Of a stretch of DNA of 50,901 nt, positions 44,170 through 50,901 are shown in pieces. The translations under genes were made by a program, and so were the position numbers. Source of the DNA: an uncultured Granulosicoccaceae bacterium (GTDB lineage Bacteria; Pseudomonadota; Gammaproteobacteria; CALCKW01); the NCBI GenBank assembly GCA_937965695.1, contig CALCKW010000047.1:1-50901 (forward strand), given 5' to 3'. The notes below the pieces were generated by a model. That model did no database searches. It was given only the letters and a program-made list of their open reading frames with translations, and had not been told where the DNA came from. Every line of letters begins with the position of its first letter. Within the stretch, counting starts at the first letter, position 1.

Positions 44170-46194
44170 ATGACCGCCGAAGCCCCACGCAAAATATTGA
44201 TCACCAGCGCTCTGCCCTACGCCAATGGGCCAATTCATCTCGGCCACATGGTGGAGTACATCCAGACCGATATCTGGGCACGTTTTCAGCGCCAACGCGG
44301 CCACGATGCCACTTGGGTTTGGGCGTCTGATGCTCACGGCACACCCATAATGCTGCGAGCGGAAAAGGAAGGCACGACACCACAGGCTTTGATTGACGCC
44401 TACTACGCAGCGCACAAAGCTGACTTCACGGACTTTCGCCTGTCGTTCGATAACTTCCACACAACCCACTCAGACGAAAACAAACAGTGCGCCGAAGGCG
44501 TGTACCTGAAGTTGAAAGACGCTGGGCACATAGCCGTACGCACCATCAAGCAACTGTACGACCCCGAAAAAGAGATGTTCCTCTCTGATCGCTACGTCAA
44601 AGGCACCTGCCCTAACTGCGGCACCGAAGATCAGTACGGTGACAACTGTGAATCCTGTGCAGCGACTTACGACGCTACCGAGTTGAAGAACCCCGTCTCA
44701 CAAGTATCTGGTGCAACCCCTGTTGTTCGCGACTCCGATCAGCACTTTTTCCAGCTGGGCAACTTCACGGAGATGCTGCAAGAGTGGACGACCAGCGGAA
44801 AATTGCAGCCTGAGATAAGCAACAAACTAAATGAGTGGTTTGATAGCGGCCTACAAGACTGGGACATCTCACGCAACGCACCCTACTGGGGTTTCGAAAT
44901 TCCTGGATCCCCAGGCAAATATTTTTATGTTTGGCTAGATGCGCCCATCGGCTACATGGCCAGTCACCTGAACTACTGCAACCGCACCGGTGCAGACTTC
45001 GACAGCGTCTGGGCCGTCGGCTCTGACACCGAGATGTACCACTTTATTGGCAAGGATATCGCCTACTTCCACACGCTGTTCTGGCCAGCCACTCTGCACG
45101 GCGCGGGCTATCGCAAACCAACCGGCGTTTTTTGCCACGGCTTCCTGACCGTCGACGGCGCCAAGATGTCCAAGTCGCGCGGCACCAGCTTTGAAGCACG
45201 CACGTACCTGGATCACTTAGACCCCGAATACCTGCGCTATTACTTTGCCGCTAAGCTCAGCACAGGCGTCGACGACATTGACCTCAATCTTGAGGATTTC
45301 ACTGCCCGCTGCAACAGCGACTTAGTCGGCAAGCTCGTCAATATCGCAAGCCGCTGCGCCAGTTTCATCACCAAACGATTTGATGGCCAATTGGCTGATG
45401 CACTGCCCGACCAGGCTTTGTTCGACACACTCGCTGCTGAAGGCGAGGCCATTGCCGCCGACTACGAAAACCGCAACTTCGCGAGTGCCATGCGCCGGAT
45501 CATGGCCTTGGCCGATCAAGCCAACGGCTACATCGCCGACGCCGAACCTTGGGTGCTCATCAAAGACGAGAGCAAACTTACCGAAGTACAAGCTGTGTGT
45601 ACGCAGGGCCTCAACCTCTTTCGCCAACTGGTCACCTATATCAAGCCTGTCACACCTGATATAGCTGCCAAAGCCGAAGCTTTCTTGAACATTGAGCCCT
45701 TGGCGTGGGAAGACGCTGCAACGCCTCTGCTGAGCCACGGCATCAATAAATTCAAGCCCATGCTCACACGTGTAGAGCCAGCAACGATCGAGAAAATGCG
45801 TGAAGCCGCGGCCCCTCCACCCGAAGCACCCGTGCTAACGGGGCCACTGGCGGATGACCCGATAAAAGACACCATCGATTACGCTGCATTCGACGCGGTT
45901 GATCTGCGCGTTGCTTTAATCACAGAGGCAAAAGCGGTTGAAGGTGCCGATAAGCTGGTGCAACTCACGTTGGATCTCGGTGGCCAGACACGCAACGTTT
46001 TTGCCGGGATAAAGTCAGCCTACACACCCGAAGATCTGCAAGGCAAGCTGACCGTTATGGTGGCTAACTTAGCACCACGTAAAATGCGCTTCGGCATTTC
46101 TGAGGGCATGGTATTGGCCGCAGGCCCAGGTGGATCGGATCTCTACATTCTAGAGCCCAACAGCGGTGCTACACCGGGTATGCGCGTTAAGTAA
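44170..46194 (+). CDS. metG: Methionyl-tRNA synthetase
   Basis: A 674-residue class I synthetase of the long, dimeric type. Signatures: HLGH in [14 protein letters not shown] (residues 23-26), one zinc knuckle starting at Cys147 ([17 protein letters not shown]), and KMSKS at 332-336. The anticodon-binding domain follows, and the C-terminal EMAP-like tRNA-binding domain (about 572-674) has [14 protein letters not shown] and [19 protein letters not shown]. The ATG at 44170 matches the family start; upstream codons to 44125 do not. It is divergent from apbC. Confidence 0.97.
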   Translation: MTAEAPRKILITSALPYANGPIHLGHMVEYIQTDIWARFQRQRGHDATWVWASDAHGTPIMLRAEKEGTTPQALIDAYYAAHKADFTDFRLSFDNFHTTHSDENKQCAEGVYLKLKDAGHIAVRTIKQLYDPEKEMFLSDRYVKGTCPNCGTEDQYGDNCESCAATYDATELKNPVSQVSGATPVVRDSDQHFFQLGNFTEMLQEWTTSGKLQPEISNKLNEWFDSGLQDWDISRNAPYWGFEIPGSPGKYFYVWLDAPIGYMASHLNYCNRTGADFDSVWAVGSDTEMYHFIGKDIAYFHTLFWPATLHGAGYRKPTGVFCHGFLTVDGAKMSKSRGTSFEARTYLDHLDPEYLRYYFAAKLSTGVDDIDLNLEDFTARCNSDLVGKLVNIASRCASFITKRFDGQLADALPDQALFDTLAAEGEAIAADYENRNFASAMRRIMALADQANGYIADAEPWVLIKDESKLTEVQAVCTQGLNLFRQLVTYIKPVTPDIAAKAEAFLNIEPLAWEDAATPLLSHGINKFKPMLTRVEPATIEKMREAAAPPPEAPVLTGPLADDPIKDTIDYAAFDAVDLRVALITEAKAVEGADKLVQLTLDLGGQTRNVFAGIKSAYTPEDLQGKLTVMVANLAPRKMRFGISEGMVLAAGPGGSDLYILEPNSGATPGMRVK

Positions 46195-46201
46195 ATTGGC
46201 G

Positions 46202-46235
46202 CAGGTTGTCGGCACGCGTTGCCGCCAACAACCTG
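46202..46235 (+). terminator. Possible terminator hairpin after metG
   Basis: Arms CAGGTTGT and ACAACCTG pair perfectly, with further GGCA/TGCC pairing inside, starting eight bases after the metG stop. No T-run follows, so termination is uncertain. Confidence 0.4.
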
Positions 46236-46338
46236 AGCCCTTGTATATATTGTGCGCACTGCCGAAGCAGGTGCAAAATCATTCAGGTAGATATCACTCC
46301 GCCATGAACCTATCTAGCCAAACATCGTCACCGCAAGC

Positions 46339-46920
46339 ATGAGCGAATTAGCGCTTACTCTACTGGCCACCTCTTTGGTCAACAATGTTGTGCTCGTGCA
46401 GTTTCTTGGGCTGTGCCCTTTTGTCGGTGTGTCCAAACGGCTTGAGACAGCGCTAGGCATGGGGTTGGCGACCACGTTTGTGCTCACCCTCTCTTCTGTT
46501 TGCGGTTATCTACTGCACACCTACCTGTTAGCGCCACTCGACGCCATTTGGCTCCGCACCGTGTCGTTTATTGTGGTGATTGCAGTCGTCGTGCAATTCA
46601 CAGAAATGGCGCTGCGCAAAACCAGCCCCGTGTTGTACAACTTGCTGGGTATTTTTTTACCCCTCATCACAACCAACTGTGCGGTACTGGGCGTTGCTCT
46701 TTTGGTTTTGCAAAAACAAACATCGTTATTTGGTGCAGCGCTGTACGGTTTTGGTTCCGCACTTGGCTTTACTCTCGTGCTGGTGTTGTTTGCCGCCCTG
46801 CGCGAGCGCATCGAAACCTCCGATGTTCCCGCTCCTTTTAAAGGCAGCGCCATTGCCTTAGTCACTGCCGGCCTGATGTCGCTGGCCTTTATGGGCTTTG
46901 CCGGCCTCGCGCCGGTGTAA
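46339..46920 (+). CDS. rsxA: Rnf/Rsx electron transport complex subunit A
   Basis: A 193-residue membrane protein with six spans. Characteristic features are [30 protein letters not shown] and a second half with [19 protein letters not shown], both of the RnfA/RnfE family with a Cys in the third and fifth helix regions that hold a membrane [2Fe-2S] cluster. First gene of rsxABCDGE, which couples NADH-ferredoxin electron flow to ion movement, or in E. coli keeps SoxR reduced. It begins 144 bases after metG. Confidence 0.96.
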   Translation: MSELALTLLATSLVNNVVLVQFLGLCPFVGVSKRLETALGMGLATTFVLTLSSVCGYLLHTYLLAPLDAIWLRTVSFIVVIAVVVQFTEMALRKTSPVLYNLLGIFLPLITTNCAVLGVALLVLQKQTSLFGAALYGFGSALGFTLVLVLFAALRERIETSDVPAPFKGSAIALVTAGLMSLAFMGFAGLAPV

Positions 46921-46923
46921 ACG

Positions 46924-47427
46924 ATGATAGCCGCACTCTGTTTCGCACTGCTTTGCGCCCTGGCGGGGTTTCTGCTGTGGATGGCATCACGCCGTTTCGC
47001 GGTCAAAGGCAACCCCCTCGTGGACGAAATCGACGCGATCCTACCGCAAACGCAGTGCGCCCAATGCAACTACCCAGGGTGCCGCCCCTACGCTGAGGCC
47101 CTTGCCAACGGCGAAGCCGAGATCAATCAATGCCCACCTGGAGGCGAGAGCGGGGTACGAGCACTGGCCGAATTATTAGGCAGAGAAGTCATTCCACTCA
47201 ACGTGGAACACGGCGAAGCCAAAGTACCCCACCTAGCCATCATTGACGAGGCGGTGTGCATAGGCTGCACCAAATGTATACAAGCCTGTCCCGTCGATGC
47301 CATTCTCGGTGCGGCTAAATTAATGCACACGGTTATCGCCGACGAATGCACGGGGTGTGAACTGTGTCTCCCACCTTGCCCCGTGGACTGCATAGAAATG
47401 GTTCCCGCCACTGGCGTACAGCCATGA
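46924..47427 (+). CDS. rsxB: Rnf/Rsx complex subunit B, Fe-S protein
   Basis: A 167-residue protein with an N-terminal membrane helix, an Fe-S domain with Cys45, 48, 53 and 70 (CAQCNYPGC...C), and two [4Fe-4S] ferredoxin motifs: Cys112, 115, 118, 122 and Cys142, 145, 148, 152. All cluster ligands are intact. It starts three bases after rsxA, and its stop overlaps rsxC (ATGA). It is the electron entry or exit point to ferredoxin. Confidence 0.96.
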   Translation: MIAALCFALLCALAGFLLWMASRRFAVKGNPLVDEIDAILPQTQCAQCNYPGCRPYAEALANGEAEINQCPPGGESGVRALAELLGREVIPLNVEHGEAKVPHLAIIDEAVCIGCTKCIQACPVDAILGAAKLMHTVIADECTGCELCLPPCPVDCIEMVPATGVQP

Positions 47428-48911
47428 AAGAAACATCCGTCTTCAGTGGTGGCGTGCGATTAGAGCCTAATAAAGTAGCCACACAATTACCCACACCGCA
47501 ATTGCCCCCTCAACCTTTGTACGCCGTGCCTTTGAATACACGCGGCGGGCAATTCGCCGAGCCGCGGGTGCAAGTAGGTGATGCGGTACTCGGTGGTCAG
47601 TTGATCGCCGGTGCACGCAGCAAAGTAGGCGCACACTCGCCGGTTTCTGGCCTAGTAAAGTCCGTGCAGACAGAAAACAACAAAGCCTGCATTGTGATCG
47701 AAGCAGACGGTTTGCAACAAAAAATACCTGCGCGCCCGCCTGTGCATCCCGCCAGTGTCAGCATCGACGATTTGCGCGAGGCTGGATTGACAGGCATGGG
47801 CGGCGCGGGTTTTCCCACGGCAGACAAACTGCAAGCCGCGGGTTTAAACAAACCAAAAATGTTGTTGATCAACGCCGTAGAGTGCGAGCCCCTGATCAGC
47901 TGTGATGCGCAACTTATCGCTGAAGACGCAAAAACCATACTCTTTGGCGCCGACTGGCTACGACAGTTTAGCGGGGCATATCACTGCCAGATCGTGCTTG
48001 AAGACCACAGCGTGGATTCGCATAAGATTTTAACAACCGCACTGTCAGATTCCGATTTTGATGCGATCTCGATAAGCACCGTTCCCACTCGCTACCCCGC
48101 CGGCAGTGAGCGCCAGTTGGTACACGCGATCACGGGCACTGCCCTATTGCCTGGCGAGCGCCCGCTCGATAAAGGGGTTCTTGTGCAAAATATCGGCACC
48201 GTGCACGCGCTTGGACACTGGGCACAAGATGGCACCCCGTTGACCAAGCGCCTTGTCACAGTTGCAGGAAACGCTTGCCCGACACCGCAGACACTTTGGT
48301 GCCCCATAGGAACGCCGGTTGCCGCGTTGGTTGAATACGTTGGCGCGACAGAAAAGAACGTCGATCTCTTTCAAGGAGGCCCTGTGATGGGCCAGCCACT
48401 ATCCGATGCGACCGCAGCGGTCAGCAAACACATGCAGTGCCTACGTATAGAGATAGAGGCTAAAAAACCAGAAGCGATAGCATGCATTCGTTGCGGCGAT
48501 TGCGCTGAAGCTTGCCCAGAACACTTGTTGCCTCAACAGTTGCATTGGCAGTTGCAGGGTGACAACTTACCAGGTGCTCAGGCCGAGCGGTTACCCGATT
48601 GCATACTCTGTGGATGTTGTGATCTTGTCTGCCCTAGCCTTATACCGCTCAGCAAGCAGTTTGCAGCGGGAAAATCGGCACTGCGCCTGCGCCAACATAC
48701 AGAGCTGAGAGCGGCGAAAGCCAAAACGCGCTTTGATGCCCGTGAACTTCGCCTTGAAGAAAAAGAACGTGAACGCCAAGAGCGCATGAAAAAACGCAAG
48801 GCAGGGACCGCTAAAACAGACAAGCAAAAAGCCGTCGCAGAGGCGATGGCACGCGCCCGCGCTAAGAGAGCTGAAAAGGCGGGAACAAGCAAAGGCGATA
48901 AAGATGAATAG
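47424..48911 (+). CDS. rsxC: Rnf/Rsx complex subunit C
   Basis: A 495-residue peripheral subunit, start at the ATG at 47424 overlapping the rsxB stop. The NADH/FMN-binding region is [14 protein letters not shown] with [13 protein letters not shown] and the following GRVLP-type region. Two [4Fe-4S] motifs are [17 protein letters not shown] and [17 protein letters not shown]. After them is a charged Lys/Arg/Glu/Ala-rich coiled-coil tail (about 430-495), shorter than the long Ala-rich tails of enteric RsxC. It overlaps rsxD by eight bases. Confidence 0.95.
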   Translation: MKETSVFSGGVRLEPNKVATQLPTPQLPPQPLYAVPLNTRGGQFAEPRVQVGDAVLGGQLIAGARSKVGAHSPVSGLVKSVQTENNKACIVIEADGLQQKIPARPPVHPASVSIDDLREAGLTGMGGAGFPTADKLQAAGLNKPKMLLINAVECEPLISCDAQLIAEDAKTILFGADWLRQFSGAYHCQIVLEDHSVDSHKILTTALSDSDFDAISISTVPTRYPAGSERQLVHAITGTALLPGERPLDKGVLVQNIGTVHALGHWAQDGTPLTKRLVTVAGNACPTPQTLWCPIGTPVAALVEYVGATEKNVDLFQGGPVMGQPLSDATAAVSKHMQCLRIEIEAKKPEAIACIRCGDCAEACPEHLLPQQLHWQLQGDNLPGAQAERLPDCILCGCCDLVCPSLIPLSKQFAAGKSALRLRQHTELRAAKAKTRFDARELRLEEKERERQERMKKRKAGTAKTDKQKAVAEAMARARAKRAEKAGTSKGDKDE

Positions 48912-49848
48912 CCCGACGCGTAAGACACACCAAGTCATGAACGAAGTGTTGCTGGCCTGCCTCCCGGCAGCGCTGATGTCGGTTTGGTTTTATGGCCCAG
49001 GCATTGTTTTGAATCTGATACTGGCGCCACTGAGTGCTTTAGCTTGCGAGGCAGTTGTCAGCACTATGCGCGGCCGCCCTCCCATGAGCACTTGGGCGGA
49101 TCGCTCTACCCTTGTTGCGGCCATTTTGCTCGCGCTGTCTATTCCACCCATCGTACCCCTATGGCTACCAGTTATTGGCGCAGCCATCGCCGTTGTTGTG
49201 GGCAAACAACTCTACGGCGGCCTCGGCCAAAATCCGTTCAACCCCGCTATGGTGGGATACGCCGCTTTACTGGTCTCATTTCCGCTGGAAACAAGCCTCT
49301 GGCCAACCCAGTGGTCCGAGACAGGTTTAACCGTAACGGACTTGTTTACTGACTACAACACCTTGCCGTGGGATGCTATCAGCAGCGCCACCGTCTTAGA
49401 TGCTAACAACACAACCCTGCGTGCTGGTGGCGAATTAAGGCCAAACGATCTCATCGCTCAACCCGCCAGTTGGATAGCCTTTGCTTGGTTATTGGGGGGT
49501 GCGTGGCTGCTCAAGCGCAGCATCATCAGTTGGCACATACCCGCCAGCCTTTTGCTGGCTGTTGCCTTCATGGCAAGTGTTTTCTATCTTGTGGACGCCA
49601 CCCGATATGCCTCTCCGTTAACGCATGTATTTTCGGGCGCCTGTGTCATGGGGGCCTTCTTCATTGCAACTGACCCAGTATCAGCACCCGCTCATCGACG
49701 AGCGCGCATCGTTTTTGGTCTAGGCATAGGTGTGCTTATTTACGTCATCCGCAGTTGGGGCAGCTTTCCCGACGGCGTCGCTTTCGCTGTTTTATTGATG
49801 AACCTCGCAGCACCAGCGCTAGATCATCTTTATCGGGGACGCAGCTAA
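48904..49848 (+). CDS. rsxD: Rnf/Rsx complex subunit D
   Basis: A 314-residue membrane protein of the NqrB/RnfD family with about nine spans. It has [20 protein letters not shown] at the start, GKQLYGGLGQNPFNPAMVGYAALLVSFP, and ISSATVLDANN, where the Thr is the probable covalent FMN site. ATDPVSAPAHRRARIVFGLGIG lies near the end. Start overlaps rsxC and stop overlaps rsxG (TAATG). Confidence 0.94.
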   Translation: MNSPTRKTHQVMNEVLLACLPAALMSVWFYGPGIVLNLILAPLSALACEAVVSTMRGRPPMSTWADRSTLVAAILLALSIPPIVPLWLPVIGAAIAVVVGKQLYGGLGQNPFNPAMVGYAALLVSFPLETSLWPTQWSETGLTVTDLFTDYNTLPWDAISSATVLDANNTTLRAGGELRPNDLIAQPASWIAFAWLLGGAWLLKRSIISWHIPASLLLAVAFMASVFYLVDATRYASPLTHVFSGACVMGAFFIATDPVSAPAHRRARIVFGLGIGVLIYVIRSWGSFPDGVAFAVLLMNLAAPALDHLYRGRS

Positions 49849-50450
49849 TGAAAATGATGGCCCCACAACCCGCTTTGCAACTGGGCGTTTTTGCATTGGC
49901 TTGCGCGTTAACACTCGCTGCAACACACGCCATGACGCGCAATGCTATTGCAAAAAATGAAGCGGCACATACGGCGGAATTGCTCACCGCGGTGATGCCT
50001 CATGCGGCTTTTCTGGAGAGCGCACTTCAAACGGTAGCCGACGAAGAGCTATTATTTTGGCAGGCCGTTGATGCCGATAGCATTTCAGGCATCGTGATTC
50101 CGGTCACGGCAACAGGTGGCTACAGCGGTGATATCGAGCTTTTGGTTGGCATAAACCGGCAACAAACTCTGACGGGTGTCCGTGTCACCAAACACCGAGA
50201 AACCCCTGGGCTTGGGGATTTTATTGACGAGCGCCGTGGAGACTGGATACATTCGTTTACCGCGCTGTCCTTGCAAAACCCAACCCCACCAGCGTGGCTT
50301 GTTAAAAAAGACGGCGGTCACTTTGATCAATTCACGGGAGCCACCATCACGCCGCGTGCCATTGTGAAAGCGGTTCGCGAGGCACTGCAATACTCACAGA
50401 AACACCAAGCACAGCTCTTTAGCCCAGCACACCAACAGGACAAACCATGA
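49848..50450 (+). CDS. rsxG: Rnf/Rsx complex subunit G, flavoprotein
   Basis: A 200-residue protein with an N-terminal membrane helix and a periplasmic FMN domain. The covalent FMN motif TGAT is at residues 163-166, with Thr166 the likely attachment site; [21 protein letters not shown] is family-typical. The ATG at 49848 is preferred over the upstream frame because it overlaps the rsxD stop and fits the family length. Stop overlaps rsxE (ATGA). Confidence 0.94.
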   Translation: MKMMAPQPALQLGVFALACALTLAATHAMTRNAIAKNEAAHTAELLTAVMPHAAFLESALQTVADEELLFWQAVDADSISGIVIPVTATGGYSGDIELLVGINRQQTLTGVRVTKHRETPGLGDFIDERRGDWIHSFTALSLQNPTPPAWLVKKDGGHFDQFTGATITPRAIVKAVREALQYSQKHQAQLFSPAHQQDKP

Positions 50451-50901
50451 ACAACGAAAGCCGCGAAATATGGCTGCAAGGTTTGTGGCACAACAACCCC
50501 GCACTGGTACAGCTGCTCGGTCTTTGCCCGTTGCTGGCTGTCAGCAACAGCACCATCAATGCGCTAGGCCTAGCATTGGCGACCGGCATAGTTTTGCTAA
50601 CAACTAACGTGTGCATCTCGCTTTACCGCAACTTTCTCAAGCCCGAAATCCGACTGCCAACCTTTGTACTGATTATCGCAACGGCGGTTACCGTTGTGGA
50701 TCTCATGATGAATGCCTTTCTCTATGAATTGCATCAACTGATTGGCTTGTTTATCCCCCTCATCGTCACCAACTGCGCCATACTGGCCAGAGGTGAAGCG
50801 TTTGCAGCACGCCAGCCGCCTGCCAAAGCAGCACTGGATGCGCTGGCCATGAGCATCGGATTCGGGCTTGTATTAGTGTTGCTCGGTGCCCTGCGTGAAC
50901 T
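50447..50901 (+). CDS. rsxE: Rnf/Rsx complex subunit E, partial
   Basis: The first 151 codons of a membrane protein, running off the window. [38 protein letters not shown] and [23 protein letters not shown] match RnfE/RsxE, the paralogue of RsxA. The C-terminal helix or helices lie beyond 50901. Confidence 0.94.
   Translation, partial: MNNESREIWLQGLWHNNPALVQLLGLCPLLAVSNSTINALGLALATGIVLLTTNVCISLYRNFLKPEIRLPTFVLIIATAVTVVDLMMNAFLYELHQLIGLFIPLIVTNCAILARGEAFAARQPPAKAALDALAMSIGFGLVLVLLGALRE

Noticed and set aside
46521..47069. A 182-codon open frame on the minus strand inside rsxA/rsxB
   Set aside because: It is antisense to two certain genes, has biased Arg/Ser/Thr/Ala composition and no domain; it is a shadow frame.

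Overview
The window reads as a chromosomal segment of a Gram-negative gammaproteobacterium, most likely a marine heterotroph. The main evidence is the block apbC/mrp - metG - rsxABCDGE (42843-50901), an arrangement seen in Pseudomonas-like and related marine gammaproteobacteria. Supporting signs are a VC0807-family protein, a SOUL lipocalin-like protein, a TRAP transporter and moderate GC. No rRNA, tRNA, CRISPR array, prophage or transposase gene was found. The finer taxonomic placement is inference.

Region 1 (1-12.4 kb) is a mosaic of mostly single genes: a VC0807 membrane protein, a SOUL protein, a PKD-like lipoprotein, a GT2 glycosyltransferase coupled to a small membrane protein, a single-domain CbiX-type chelatase with a Cys-rich tail, a methyltransferase, a NodB-like deacetylase relative, an unrecognised 322-residue protein, a nitrilase-superfamily amidase, an ArsR/SRPBCC pair with a visible promoter-operator, and a DUF4213/DUF364 protein.

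Region 2 (12.4-25.5 kb) is a carbohydrate-catabolic island on the minus strand. A LacI-type repressor gene (plus strand) faces a six-cistron ABC importer (binding protein, two permeases, a 62-residue membrane protein, two MalK-like ATPases) that ends in a fused ATP-dependent dihydroxyacetone kinase (dhaKL). Immediately beyond lies a second, tightly overlapping unit: pyk-gap-eno-mgsA. Together they form a route from an imported triose or triose precursor through DHAP to pyruvate, with methylglyoxal synthase as an overflow branch. Two near-identical operators lie between lacI and the transporter, one of them exactly inside the transporter promoter spacer.

Region 3 (25.5-37.0 kb) holds an EamA exporter with a possibly structured leader, a flavin-nucleotide-binding protein, a GntR/FCD regulator, and a seven-gene minus-strand operon (FAH-family hydrolase, RutE-like nitroreductase, OsmC-like protein, TRAP transporter P-Q-M, intradiol ring-cleavage dioxygenase). 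A YciI-like gene diverges from it. Next come a second EamA transporter and the two subunits of a 3-oxoacid CoA-transferase (scoAB). I read this as uptake and ring-cleavage catabolism of an aromatic acid; the substrate is unknown.

Region 4 (37.0-50.9 kb) is housekeeping. An unusual palindrome-rich stretch with DnaA-box-like sites and a 38-residue secreted-peptide ORF precedes priA. An exported MsrB, a surface-sugar acyltransferase, apbC, metG and the Rnf/Rsx electron-transport operon follow, the last cut by the window edge within rsxE.

A dispersed 162-bp repeat with terminal inverted repeats and a central hairpin occurs twice in full (4363-4524, 27281-27442) and once as a decayed remnant (about 2961-3045). 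It is the most distinctive unexplained sequence structure here.
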